From: Chrysogorgia sp. JL179-B06
Lineage: Eukaryota > Cnidaria > Anthozoa > Scleralcyonacea > Chrysogorgiidae
Direction: 5' to 3'
Length of the DNA: 64,000 nucleotides
Assembly (NCBI GenBank): GCA_035772405.1
Contig: JAYKKM010000452.1
Span: 1,822,001 to 1,886,000, forward strand
A model generated the notes under the pieces. That model was not told where the DNA came from. It ran no database searches and saw only the letters and a list, made by a program, of their open reading frames with translations. Numbering within the stretch: the stretch's first letter is position 1; every line of letters begins with the position of its first letter. This document shows positions 1-11,092 of the stretch, piece after piece. A program made the position numbers and the translations under genes.

Positions 1-67
1 AAAAATTAAAAAGCTGTTTTTCAAAGCTGTGTATCTAATTAACTAACAGTTACTAACTAATTAACTT

Positions 68-71
68 CGCC

Positions 72-137
<66 letters not shown>
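68..137. repeat. (CTAA)n microsatellite
   Basis: About 17 uninterrupted copies of the tetranucleotide CTAA/AACT. A degenerate AACT-rich stretch precedes it from about position 40. Confidence 0.95.
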
Positions 138-139
<2 letters not shown>

Positions 140-804
140 TACTTACAATTCAATAGGTTAAAATAATAAAACCATGCAACAATACAAATATAGAACTATT
201 GCTTACAAAACTAACTATATACAAGTTAAGATAATTTTAATGAAAATAAATTGGCCTGATCTGCTGGGAGCGATCAACAGAGTTGTTGCCTCGTTCTGCC
301 TCACTTTCTGGAGAACCCGGGACAAGAGTATCACTGGTGGATGGATAACTGTGCCACTGATTCCAATTATGTTAGAAAACATCCACTGCTAATGATCTAG
401 GGTCGGGATGGCGTGACACATATAGTTTGGCACTTGATGGTTCACACGTGAGGAAAAGTGTTTGATGTCTGGAAGATAAAATCGCCTGGTTATTTCCTTA
501 AAAGTCTCCTTGTCCAACATCGATTTTGTGCGAGGATTGAAGTTCATCGAAGCTTGATCTGCTTCTATGTTGAGTACTCCTGGTATATGTTGTAATATTT
601 ACCGGATAAGAACTTCGTAAGAAAATATGTGATTGACCGAAGCGCGTCACGAAGAAAAGAGGACGCTCACACACGCGCAGAGTATTTTCTTTAAAGTGGT
701 ATCCAGACCTCTAGCCGATCGAGATCGGCACTAGTATTGTGAGTATCAGTCGGAGAAGGAGTGAAGGAGAACTTGCCGGAAGTACCGGTATCTTGTTTTC
801 TTGC
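138..804. other. Unassigned sequence
   Basis: No convincing gene or repeat structure was seen. The small open frame at 174-392 has no recognisable domain. Confidence 0.4.
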
Positions 805-1062
805 AGTGTGAGTGGATCTCATGTGCTTGGCGCCAATCGATTTTCAATTTTTGATCTTGCGTTATTGTGCGCCGTGTTTTTTTATTGACGACTTCGTCAG
901 TCATGTAGGACTGATTTTGATTGGGCCGGACATAAAAGAGTTAATGACCCATACAGATTAACGCGCGCGCAATTCCATCAATAATCCTCATACATGTATT
1001 ATACAGTGTGTATAAAAAAACGAAACCGGCAGAAAATTAATTAGTATTATTTTAAAACAACC
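805..1062 (+). repeat. Left arm of a long inverted repeat
   Basis: The segment from the GTGAGTGGATCTCATGT motif through the GGCAGAAAATTAATTAGTAT motif recurs in reverse complement at about 5397-5890. The arms are diverged, with indels. Together they bracket the L2-like LINE remnant and the R2-like LINE. This may be the long terminal inverted repeats of a DNA transposon, or two inverted copies of one dispersed repeat. Confidence 0.7.
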
Positions 1063-1079
1063 TATTGTGATAGGATTGT

Positions 1080-1436
1080 TTTTAAGATACTAATACTTAC
1101 TTTCAAGGCTCTGCATGGCCAGGTGCTTTGAGATCATCTCACCGAAATGTGCTACTTGAGCCAAAATCCAAAACGGTGACTCATGGAGACAGAACATTCT
1201 CGGTTGCAGCACCAAAACTGTGGAATTCATTACCACAGGAAATTAGAAGCTTTGATATGTAAAGTAGTTTTAAGTCAGCACTTAAGACTTTTCTTTTTTT
1301 AAATTAATAGTTTTTGTTCATAGTGGTAATATATGTAGTAGGCTTTATTTTATAATGAAACTGCGATTAGTTTTACAAGTAAAATTAAGAATATATTTTT
1401 GTAAGATCATTGAGACTATAATGCTCCTAATACGTC

Positions 1437-1483
<47 letters not shown>
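1080..1483 (+). mobile_element. 5'-truncated 3' end of L2/CR1-like LINE
   Basis: The sequence is closely similar to the last ~440 bp of the LINE at 60.3-63.6 kb (the same TTCAAGGCTYTGCATGGCCAG motif, the same TGTGGAATTCATTACCACAG motif and the same 3' UTR). It ends in a (TTA)n tail at about 1436-1483. Relative to the longer copy, about 55 bp are deleted just after the CATGGCCAGG motif. It is non-coding here because the frame is interrupted. Confidence 0.85.
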
Positions 1484-1684
1484 GAAGGCAACTGTCTTCT
1501 TCCGTCTTATTTGTTTTTTTGTTTGTATATTACTGTGTTTTATCTACTATCTATCTATCACTCTACAATTAATTGGCATTTAAAGCAAAAGTCTGTTTAT
1601 ACTGGTCTGGCTCGACCCATCGCAGGACAGCAGTTTTACTATTCGAAGACGTGGACGGTGTCTAGGAAAGGACCTAAATACAAA

Positions 1685-2164
1685 ATGAAAGGCGATCGCT
1701 GGTGTTGGATGCTTGTTCTGCTGTTGGTTATGATGTTAACAAACTCGGAAGGTACCATATGTGATTACTGTGGGAAAGATTTTGTCGTTTTGGGGCGACA
1801 TGTCTGGCGCTGTAAAGCTCGCGTTTTTATTGATCCGTTCCCTGCCTCACCTAGCAACACATTAGTTACCTCCCAGCAGAGATCAAACCTTGTCAATTCA
1901 GCTGAACGATCATCAGTTAACTTAAATAATGAGTACGAAGCAAATCAACCAGAAGCTCATACGACTAACTATGATCTTGAAGTTCAGAACGAAGTGCTGC
2001 TGGATGGTTGTCATGATATGCATGTTGAATGTCACTGCGGAAAGAAATGCAAAGGCTTTAGAGCTCTCCGTGCACATCGTATATTCTGTCACATTAGTTT
2101 TAATCCTGATCTGAATTTATTATTTTCCGAAGACCCAAAGGCCTTCATCGGCGCAATCGGATAA
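1685..2164 (+). pseudogene. N-terminal zinc-finger segment of the R2-like LINE ORF
   Basis: The in-frame segment from the ATG at 1685 carries two finger-like motifs: CDYCGKDFVVLGRHVWRC, and a second CHCGKKC...LRAH...FCH motif about 90 residues later. Such fingers bind target DNA in R2-type elements. The frame closes at 2164, before the RT, and the downstream protein continues in other frames. It is therefore one piece of a frameshifted ORF rather than a separate gene. The preceding hydrophobic run (leucines from the TTA repeat) is translated microsatellite and not a signal peptide. Confidence 0.55.
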
Positions 2165-2649
2165 TGATGAGAGTACGGACAACACTGAATGCCTAGATCA
2201 AAATCATTTACCTCAAAAGAAAATCGCTAAACTCGGTATTAAACTTCCTAAAACATCGGCTGAATGGTATAATGCTAATGAATATTTTTAAGTCAACACT
2301 GAATTTTAACAATTAATTATCGCGTGTTAATGTCGAAATAGACCTCTTACAACACCAAATTTATAACTATTTTAAGTCAGCTTTCAGAACGTGCAGCAAT
2401 GATGAGGAAAACCGAAATGGTTGGTCGGAATTTCAATGCAAATATAACCATCTTTCTCGACGCCAACTCAAATATCATCTAAACGAACTAAAGAACCTAC
2501 ACTGCGATGAGGCAACGAATGAAATCCGATACATCGGTAAACTGCTGAGATTAAAATACAGTAAAAGAACATACCGCATACTTTCTGAAAAAGCCCACGA
2601 CGACTGTATTCAAAAAAATTTCTGGAAATATTGTAAGGAAATCTTTGAG

Positions 2650-3828
2650 GACGAGAATACTGTCCTTCCTGACTTTGACGAAGAAACCTGCACTAACTTT
2701 TTCCGATCACAGTTAAAATCAAATACTGGCCATAGACACTTTGATATACCTCAATGGATGAAAAAATTAGATGAACCTTCTAACCCTTTCAATATTTCAC
2801 CACCATCCTATCAAGAAATTTCAGATATAATTAAAAGAATGAAGTCTGGCTCTTCCGCTTGTCCATATGACCAAATCAGCATATTGATATTAAAACGGTG
2901 TCCAATTCTCCGAACTGCACTACAACGAATCTTAACGCATTGCTGGGAACGGAAATTTGTTCCCAAAATTTGGAAATATGGTTTCACGATTTTAATCCAT
3001 AAGAAAGATAGTCCACAAATCCCATCAAACTTTCGACCGATAACTCTACAACCAGTCCTTGGTAAAATATATTCATCATTAATCCGAAATCGTTTATAGG
3101 CCTACTCATTTATGACGAACAATAACTATACATAGAAACTAAAATCCAGAATGGATTCTGGGAATGTGTGTCCGGCACGATCGAGCACACAGAGTTGCTC
3201 ACGCATATTATAAATCATGCAAGAAACAATCAACGACATCTTGTAGTCACTCTTCTAGATTTAAAAAAATGCGTTTGGCGAAGTTGACCATCTCCTTCTT
3301 AAGACTGTGTTAGACTACCACCATGTTCCCAATGATGTGATAAATCTTGTCCAGAATCTGTACGACAACTATACCATTTCCATTGGAACAAAAACGTTTA
3401 TTACCAGCCCAATTAGAGTAAGGAAAGGAGTTCTACAAGGTGATTGTCTCTCTCCGCTCCTGTTTAATATGTGTATAAATACTCTTATAAAATGTATAGA
3501 AGACGAACGCGTTAGATCAATTGGATATTGTTATTGCGACTATTGGTTCCAATTTGCAGATGACACTGCAATGGTTACCACATCGGAGGAAGATAACCAA
3601 GCACTGCTTAATGTCTTCACTAAATGGTGTCATTGGTCAGGATTCCACATTAGGGTTGACAAATGCTCCACATTCGGAATCAAACACTACGGGAAAAAAG
3701 CAACGCAATTCAAACCATATTTAAAAGTAAATAATCAAATGATTCCAGCTGTTGAAATAAATGAATCATTTAAGTACCTAGGAAAGAAATTTAATTACAA
3801 AATGGAAACGGATGGAATTGAAAAATAA
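2650..3828 (+). pseudogene. Reverse transcriptase domain of R2-like LINE (frameshifted)
   Basis: The recognisable RT blocks are NFRPITLQPVLGKIYSSLI (fingers) at about 3028-3085, LLDLK...FGEVDH (motif A region, broken by a frameshift at about 3267-3275), KGVLQGDCLSPLLFNMCIN (motif B), FADDTAMV (the FADD catalytic box) at about 3550, and a thumb-proximal FKYLGKKF motif. Stops interrupt the stretch 3100-3260. A TAA at 3826-3828 ends the second open segment, but the frame stays coding-like to about 4040. This copy cannot encode an intact enzyme. Confidence 0.8.
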
Positions 3829-4003
3829 TTAGAACTGGAACTAACGGACTACTTAGATAAAATTCACAGATTACCTCTCCACCCAAGAAATAAAATACTG
3901 ATTACTACCAAATATGTGTACAGTAAACTGCGTTGGCGTTTATCTATATATAAGCTCTCGGAGACTTGGGTCGTCCAACACCTGGATGACAAGATTATAA
4001 ACT

Positions 4004-4990
4004 ATGTCAAGCGTTGGCTACATTTCCATCAACCTTACACATTTAAAACTTGCTATCAGCATATTTGGTTTTGGTCTTCAGCTGGTTTCCGACGTTTTTA
4101 AATTCTGCAAGCTTTCCATCAGACAAATGCTTTCAAAATCCATCAACAATGAAATTAAAACCCTCTTCAACCTCACAAAATTGAATTATGTGCGAACAGA
4201 CGCTATGATTACTAACAACAATGGCAATTCTAAAGCAATTCTCACACGACAAATTGAAAACAACGTAGTGGAACATCTCTCAACCCTAAAGGAACAAAAC
4301 ACGATTATGAAGCACATCAAACAAGTATCTACATCCAAATTAATAACGATGTGGCATAACATCTGTAGCCAAATGCCGAAGAATATATTCATTTTTGTAA
4401 GACGAGCTTTGATATTTAGTCTGCCAAATAATTCAAACCTTTATCGATGGAGGAAAATAGAGTCTGCATCCTGTATTTTGTGCACTTCCAACAAACAAAC
4501 ACAACTCCATGTGCTATCTAACTGTCCTGTATCCGTAGCTGAAGGCCGATATACCTGGCGACATGACTCTATACTTTATACATTGCTTCAATATTTATGT
4601 CAACTAAAGAATTATCGATTCAATATTTATGGTGATCTTGAGGGTTATTGCAAGACTAGTGAACTTTTTCACTCCTTCCGTCCCGACATCGTGTTGGTAA
4701 AATATGACACCATCTACATTTTAGAATTGACGTGCTGCTTTGAAACCAATACCGAAAAGAGTAGAAACTTTAAAATGAATAAGTACATAGATATTAAGAA
4801 TGATTGCACGAGAAGATTTAGACATTGTAAAAAGAATTTTATTGAAATAACATCACTTGGTCTAGTCACAACTCATATCGAAAACTTGAACAGTATTTTT
4901 AAAGAAACTGATATTAACTATAAGAGGATGATCGCGAAGTGCATGGAAGTTGCTATGAGAGCTTCATTTTATATCTATATTACGCCGTAA
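4004..4990 (+). pseudogene. C-terminal knuckle and restriction-like endonuclease of R2-like LINE
   Basis: This is an open segment of 328 codons. It contains RWRKIESASCILCTSN followed by H and C ligands (CX2CX8HX4C), a conserved GRYTWRHDSIL block, and a PD-(D/E)XK-like core, RPDIVLV...YILELTCCFE. In R2-type LINEs this endonuclease nicks the target site to prime reverse transcription. The segment joins the upstream RT through a frameshift near 4040. Its own sequence is otherwise uninterrupted, which suggests moderate age. Confidence 0.75.
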
Positions 4991-5396
4991 TAAACACTGG
5001 ACATATCCGCTTTTGTTAAATTTTTTTAGCAACGTTTTATTGTTTTATTTAGTTAGTAAAGTTTTATTGTAAATATAGTATAACTTCTTAAATATGTTGC
5101 CTGTTTATCTCTGTGAATTGCCCTACGTTTACGTATGGAGAGAAACACAGAGTTGATTTATTTTTAAGATTATTTTGAAAAATTGTTTCAATCGATTTTC
5201 TGAAATAAAGTTTCCATTATTATTATTATTATAGTTTGAAATTATAAGACACCTCTGAGCCATAAGAAGAAAAAGGTTTTAAATACTTTCACTATGCATG
5301 CATAATGATGAAAGTTATCTTATATTCCCTAAGTGTATAAGACCGTGTTTTTTACGAATCCGTGGCTCGGAGGTGTGTAGGTCTTTCAAACTACCA

Positions 5397-5890
5397 CAAT
5401 GTGTTGTTTTAAAAGAATACTAATTAATTTTCTGCCGATTTCGTTTTTTATGCACACTGCACTGCTTTTAGAGACAACTTCATTTTTTACTTTCAAATAG
5501 AAGATATTTTTCACAACACGATAAAAAATAATCGGCAAGGATAACAAATAATCCAGCCCTCTTTCTATAGTGATAGCTATTCATTAAAGGGATCCAAAAC
5601 TGTTCCTATTGGTTTCCGAATGCTACTCCACAGCGATCGATCGATTTAATTACACAATCTCCCCACTCAAATAACTCGTATATAGCTATGCCTCGCATAT
5701 ATCCACGTGTTAAAAGGGCGATAACTCTCGCCTGTCCGACCTAGTCAAAATGGTTCAAATAACACCCATGAAGTCGTCAATCGAAAAACAGGGAACACGG
5801 TAACACAAGATTAAAAATTGGACATTAATTAAATTAAAAATTTAGACAAATTCGACAAGCGCCAGGGACATGAGATCCACTCACACGCGA
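5397..5890 (-). repeat. Right arm of the long inverted repeat
   Basis: Reverse complement of 805-1062, with extra internal sequence. Shared blocks include ATACTAATTAATTTTCTGCC (left arm in reverse) and the TGAGATCCACTCACAC motif. Fragments of the same repeat recur at about 15005-15330. Confidence 0.65.
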
Positions 5891-6448
5891 AATTTGATTT
5901 GATTTCATAAACAACTCTGCGATTGGTGCCATTTTGAATGTTCAAGATATGCTACGCGGGCGTGCAAGATGGCCTTTTCTAGAAAAAGTTTTTCAACACA
6001 TGATAATTAATGGTAATTTATATTAACATAATGTGTCTTGTTCGTAAATTCCGGTTTATTGGGCATTCAGAAAATGTATAGCTTTAGGAGTTAGCAATAG
6101 GGTTAGGATTAGCGTTAGGATTACGGTTACTCATTTAGCGCAAAATACATTTTGTAGCGTCTGCAGGCCGTAATTCTAATTTTGGCTTGAGCGCATTTGG
6201 GTGACAATAATCGTACATTACAACCAATACATTACCACATCCGGTATATAGGGAAAATCTTGCGGGACATGACATGTGACCCGAAATCATCACTTTATTT
6301 GCTATAAGACTTAATACGCAATCGGTTGAAAACGCACTAGTAAATTTTGGCGCGCTGCAAGTGACAGACGTCCTTTCCATAGCAGTAACGAATAATACCT
6401 CGGAAAGAACGTTTGGAAAGTACAACTATAAATAACAGTCGAGTTTAC

Positions 6449-6826
6449 CTTTTATACTTCCAAATTCTTTGACAAATGAAATGTTGGTAATGGTATTTCT
6501 CATCGACCTGAATCCAAACTCAATGACATACGAGTACAAGTCATGAGCGGTCTGCGAAAAGATTATTGCTTTCGAGTTATTGTGATCGGTTTCGCTGACG
6601 TAAAAGTAATTGAGCAAAGCACCATACAATTCGTCGTCACGGACTTTACGAAGTATAAGAGAGTTGTATCTTGAATACACAAATCTCGGTTGAGGAAACA
6701 TGGTGGTAGGTAAGGTCGAAGCGATAAAATACCACACTGGATAAGAGTCGCAATAACCTGCCTTAGTCGAGATGGAGATATTTTGTGGATGTGACGGGGA
6801 TGCTGATATATAGAACGTTTTTTCGC
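6449..6826 (-). CDS. Candidate host exon, unknown domain (phase 1-1)
   Basis: On the minus strand, a consensus acceptor (TTTTCCTTTCAG) precedes 126 open codons that end at a GTAAA donor. Both introns would be phase 1, the class typical of shuffled extracellular modules. The product starts GEKTFYISASPSHPQ and is rich in aromatic and hydroxyl residues. It has one cysteine, and I recognise no family. Open length, splice-site quality and exon symmetry support a real exon. No neighbouring exon was found, so it may belong to a gene with long introns or be a relic. Confidence 0.5.
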
Positions 6827-6949
6827 CTGAAAGGAAAATCATAAAATAACGTTTATCTTAAAAGTTAAATAACTGGTACTAGAAGTAATATTTTAAACTT
6901 TCACAGTACCAGGCTGGATACAAGTAACGAAGACTTTTTATAGATTATT

Positions 6950-7060
6950 ATTGCGGTGCATTGCATTGCATTGCGTTGCGTTGCATTGCATTGCATTGCG
7001 TTGCGTTGCGTTGCGTTGTATTGCATGCATTGCGTTGCATTACATTATATTAACCATATC
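6950..7060. repeat. (GCATT/GCGTT)n degenerate pentanucleotide repeat
   Basis: Roughly twenty imperfect copies of TTGCA/TTGCG. A related (CATCA)n run lies at 7299-7326. Confidence 0.85.
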
Positions 7061-7925
7061 TAAATTTTTGAACTGCTTCAAATCCAAATTTTTGACCGAA
7101 GACGTCATAATTACGTCACAATTTGTTGCAATGATAATACAAATATAACGTATATTCAGTGTTACCATGCCATCAACCAGTGAAAATTTCATTGGTATAC
7201 ATCTAATAGTTTTGAAGATATTACCTGCAGGCAGATTCCTCCCCCCATCCCCAGAAGACCAACAAAGCCTAGTCTAGATAGGGTTAAGTCACGTAACATT
7301 ACATTACATCACATCACATCACATTACTATTATAAACTGTACAATGGCTCTCACATTCACTTTGAAACTAATTAAATTGGTGTTTTTTCAGTTTATTTTT
7401 AAATATTGTTAGCGAGTTTGTGCTTCTTGTTTTATTGTCAAAGTTTATTAAAATCCATTGATGCGTGATAAATCAGTTTTTGTTTTTCCCAGTTTGTATT
7501 GACTTTAGGTAGATGTACGTTGTTGCTGATCCTTGTAAAATATTTATGAATGTTATTATTTCTAATTGGTTCAAACTCAAAATCTATTAAACCGTTAATA
7601 AATTTAAATATAAAAATAAAGCGATGTTTCTGTTGTCTGATATTCAGAGGTGTCCAGTTAATTGTTTTATGAAATGATGAATTTAAAGTTGCGAAATAGT
7701 GTTGGGCTTATTTTCGCAAATTTGACCATTTTGTATGGCCGCCATTAACGGTTTGTCGCCATTTGTGAAAAGAAGCTCCAAGTTTACAGCCTTAAATTTA
7801 TGATTTTCTTTAATATTAAGTGAGTGTACTTATTTGGTGTTGTACTTTGATTTTCTGGGGGAAAATCGCAACACAATTTTTCATCGCAGCAGCACTTTAA
7901 ACAAGAAAGGGAATCTAATATATGC
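7061..7925. other. Unassigned intergenic sequence
   Basis: AT-rich, with no open frame or repeat structure that I can support apart from the short pentanucleotide run near 7300. Confidence 0.4.
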
Positions 7926-7959
7926 ATGCTAGTGATGATCTCAACAGCTTATCGATTAT

Positions 7960-8290
7960 CTAAACAACTTATCTTAATGTTTAGAGGTGGAGATGATAAA
8001 CTTAGTTGGGATAAACATATTGAGACGATTTGTGAAAAGGCCGGGCATTGGCGCGATGAGACGTATGAAGAATTTTGTTCCGAGCGATACATTAGAAACT
8101 GTTTATAAAGGTCTGGTCCAAACCATATTTTGAATACTATTGCCCTCTCTGAAATAATTCAGGTAAAATTCTAAATGATAAATGACAAAGATTCCAATCT
8201 CGTGCCGCTAGAGTACTAACAGGCGCTACCATCGATGTGCTCGACACTCTTTCTTGGGCTATATTTGTCTATAAGATACTAATGTTCATA
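7960..8290 (+). pseudogene. Degenerate LINE reverse-transcriptase C-terminal fragment
   Basis: LSWDKHIETICEKAGHW matches the post-palm block of jockey/CR1-type RTs. Further on, in another frame, QRFQSRAARVLTGATID matches the LQN/SRAARVLTG block. Several frameshifts and stops separate the pieces. It belongs to a different LINE family from the one at 60.3 kb. Confidence 0.65.
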
Positions 8291-8582
8291 TACCTTGGTA
8301 ACACATTCGTGAGAAGAAGCATTAGTTAAGATACTTTTCCGAGACTCTTTACACTTTTAAAAAACATATTAGGCCTTGAATAGTGTTTCACTTCGTCATC
8401 TTCTTGCTCGTATCTTGCACAGGTATATAGTTATATAGCCTAGTTATAATGTAGTTTTTTAGTTCCGTTTTTTATACCTATACTTTATATTTGTGTTATA
8501 GTATTCTTTGTGCATAAACACGCGCCTCGTGGAAATCATCTATTGTTTTTGGGGCTAGCGTGTTATTTTTAAATGATGATTT

Positions 8583-8641
8583 TACCTACCTACCTACCTA
8601 CCTACCTACCTACCTACCTACCTACCTACCTACCTACCTAC
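8583..8641. repeat. (ACCT)n microsatellite
   Basis: About 14 perfect copies of the tetranucleotide CTAC/ACCT. Confidence 0.95.
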
Positions 8642-9937
8642 TTTGCTTATTCTGTACAGAAATATATCCGACATCCGTTACTAGCAACAAACATAGCTCG
8701 CTCGGTCCGTACTAAAGCATGCAACCTGGGCCGGCCATTTCACTTTAGAGACCTAACGCTCGGTCAGCACGCTGTTATTGGGGAGTTTTAGATTTGACTA
8801 CGAGTACGACATTTTCCATCTAACGTGATAAATTGTAGTCATCTTCAATTTGAGTACGAGTGTTAAGGAAAATCTTGTAGTAAAATGAGTAACGGCTACG
8901 ACTTTATATCACGTCAACACGAGATGGCGCAAGCAATTTAGCAAAAAATGACGAATCTTGTTCTTGTAGTCATACTCGAGTCGTCAAATCTAAAGCTCTG
9001 TATCTATGATATTCAAGAAACTTACCAATACTCTTGCACTCCTTGTAATTTGGATAAAAAGCAAAGTTGCGGAAGAATACATTTCCAATTATGTCAAGCC
9101 CTTGAAGTATGAACTAAAAAAGAGCACTAATTAAGATATTTTTTGCATTGTTCTCGACAGTAAAATAATACCTAATTATAACTTTTGCCCCTCATTAAAC
9201 AGGAATCGGTGTTCATCAGAATTAATGATGCACAACAAAATAACGATTTCTCAAATTTCAACAAGGCTTATCAATAATTTGAATATAAAAATCAAAGCCC
9301 AGAAAATAACGTTTAGGCACAGCATAAGTCTACTGGTGTTACCACCATCGGTCACTAGGAAAGAATTAACTTGTCACAGACAGCTGCATAAGAAAGAAAC
9401 CAATTGTGTATGATTTAAATCATTAACTAATCGTCATTATTACATTATGTCAGCGATGATTCATAATGAATATCACAATTTTCAAAAAAATGTTAAAACA
9501 TATGCTCATATCCCTAGGCTGTGGATAACCAATGGTGAATATACATATAATTATTGATAAATATTTTATTCTGGAATTCCTCTATTGCTATAATATAATA
9601 TTAATTAACACACAGCGTATTTATTTCAATGGTGATCAACACAATAGCCCTATGCAACAGAGCACAACATTATTATTATTATTATGTACTATCTAAATTA
9701 TATCTATACTTGCATGCCCTTAACCTGCTCGCATTGTTGTCAGTGAGAGACACAACATGTTCAATCCCTAACATTCCCCCCTCACACAGTAAGACTGCAT
9801 CAACCTACCTAATCATAAAATACCGAATAATCCAGCTTATTAGCCCCCTAGTTTTAGGGACCATGTTTGTTAACAGCAACATTCTGGTTATACAGTAATT
9901 AAGCCCCAACAGATATAAGCCCAGCCACTTTCCCACT
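8642..9937. other. Unassigned intergenic sequence
   Basis: No coding signal. A short inverted pair is visible within it: the TAGATTTGACTACGAGTACGA region at about 8789 against TACTCGAGTCGTCAAATCTA at about 8971-8990, about 200 bp overall. That suggests a MITE at about 8789-8993. Confidence 0.45.
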
Positions 9938-9939
9938 AT

Positions 9940-10148
9940 AGGTAATATTTGGCATTTCACTCGATCAAACTACATGTTGAAGGGATTTACGGTGAAGGAA
10001 AATTTCGAGTGTTGGAATACATACATTTTAAGACCAAATCGGGACCAGTTGCGAAAAATGCAACTTCAAGGCCTTCCGGCTGGAATTGAACCCGCGACCC
10101 TGCGATGCTAGCGCAGTGCTCTGACCACTGAGCTACGGAAACCGTTGC
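9940..10148 (-). mobile_element. tRNA-derived SINE (tRNA-Ala-like head)
   Basis: Read on the minus strand it begins with a tRNA-like head at about 10143-10070: an A-box TAGCTCAGTGG, a 5-bp anticodon stem CTGCG/CGCAG around the loop CTAGCAT (anticodon AGC, Ala), and a B-box GGGTTCAATTCC. A body follows, running to the TAGGTAATATTTGGC motif. Plain tRNA 3' end features are poor and the body is repeated, so this is a SINE and not a tRNA gene. Confidence 0.75.
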
Positions 10149-10215
10149 CGAGAGCCTAGTCACGGGTTCTGTATATATGGTGGTGGTAATGCCGGGATAA
10201 GATTCTGGGTATATT

Positions 10216-10500
10216 ATAGGTAATATTTGGCATTTCACTCGATCAAACTACATGTTGAAAGGATTTATGGTGAAGGAAAATTTCGAGTTTCTCTAGGCTC
10301 TCGGCAACGGCTTCCGTAGCTCAGTGGTCAGAGCACTGCGGGTTCAATTTCAGCCGGAAGACCTTGAAGTTGCATTTTTCGCAACTGGTCCCGGTTTGGT
10401 CTTAAAATGTATGTATTCCAACACTCGAAATTTTCCTTCACCATAAATCCTTTCAACATGTAGTTTGATCGAGTGAAATGCCAAATATTACCTATAATAT
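10216..10500 (+). mobile_element. Inverted second SINE copy plus body fragment
   Basis: A plus-strand copy of the same SINE runs from about 10305 to 10497. Its anticodon arm is deleted, so A-box and B-box lie about 25 bp apart. It is preceded at 10216-10288 by a minus-strand body fragment. The arms 9943-10090 and 10348-10495 form a near-perfect inverted repeat of about 150 bp. A third, truncated head lies at about 10550-10600. Confidence 0.7.
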
Positions 10501-10639
10501 AGCCAGAATCTTATCCCGGCATCACCATCTATACAGAACTCGTGACTATAGGCTCTCGGAAACGGTTTCCGCATCGCAGGATCGCGGGTTGACTCAAAAG
10601 GACCTTTCTGTTTTTTCTGTTTTTTTATTTTTCGTTAGG

Positions 10640-10740
10640 TTATGGATAGCTTCGGTTAGGGCTAAGTTTAAGGTTAGGAACAAGCTTAGGATCAAGGTTA
10701 GGATTAGGATTGATATTAGGGTTAGGATTAGTAGTTCTAA
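10640..10740. repeat. Degenerate TTAGG/TTAGGG-like repeat tract
   Basis: Irregular GTTAGG, GATTAGG and TTAGGG units occur here. Similar short tracts lie at about 6085-6130, 11230-11300, 11650-11700 and 46360-46420. Copies inside repeats make a true interstitial telomere unlikely. Confidence 0.5.
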
Positions 10741-11038
10741 AAAATGTGAAGGTCCTTTTGAGTCATCCCTTTTAGCCTTCGCCCTTTTCGACATCTTCGA
10801 AAAAGCCGGCCTACGTATGTTCAAGGTTGAAGTTGAATGTTCAAGGTTGAAGTTGAATAAAATATCCATTCTTGAATGCAAATACACATTGTTGAATTTT
10901 GCAACAAACGGCAAACCATAAGCTGGAACTATTGAGGAATCGTATTCAATATTAGTAGCTAATAGTGTCGATAAAAACAGTTATACACAGCACTCAGTAG
11001 AGCCAAAACATATGACCAAGTTGAGTTAAACAATAATC

Positions 11039-11092
11039 CCCTCGCCCGGCGGCGCGAAGCGCCGTCCAGGGCCTAAGGCCCTGGGGCGAGGG
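11039..11092. other. T-shaped double hairpin at element 5' end
   Basis: Outer stem CCCTCGCCC/GGGCGAGGG (11039-11047 with 11084-11092). It encloses two hairpins: GGCGC-GAA-GCGCC (11051-11063) and CAGGGCC-TAA-GGCCCTG (11067-11083). The layout is that of a three-way junction. Confidence 0.85.

Larger units (their letters stand above)
1600..5232 (+). mobile_element. R2-like non-LTR retrotransposon (RLE class), degenerate
   Basis: A single-ORF LINE architecture can be read in order. It has N-terminal CCHC/CCHH-type fingers at 1759-1815 and about 2030-2095, a reverse transcriptase at about 2650-3830, a CX2C...H...C knuckle near 4478-4535, and a restriction-like endonuclease core (RPDIV...ILELT) at about 4680-4740. 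The order finger-RT-knuckle-RLE is that of the R2/NeSL/Hero group. The copy is dead, with frameshifts near 3100, 3270 and 4040 and an in-frame TAA at 3826-3828. It ends at an AATAAA-like signal and a short (TTA)n at 5204-5232. The 5' boundary is uncertain. Confidence 0.8.

Noticed and set aside
1355..1684. Signal-peptide-like leucine run at the N-terminus of the LINE zinc-finger frame
   Set aside because: The leucines are encoded by the (TTA)n tail of the preceding LINE fragment.
10070..10143. Functional tRNA-Ala gene
   Set aside because: The acceptor stem is imperfect and the sequence continues into a SINE body found in several copies.
10640..10740. Interstitial telomere
   Set aside because: TTAGG-like units are irregular and recur within dispersed repeats, so they are part of repeat sequence.
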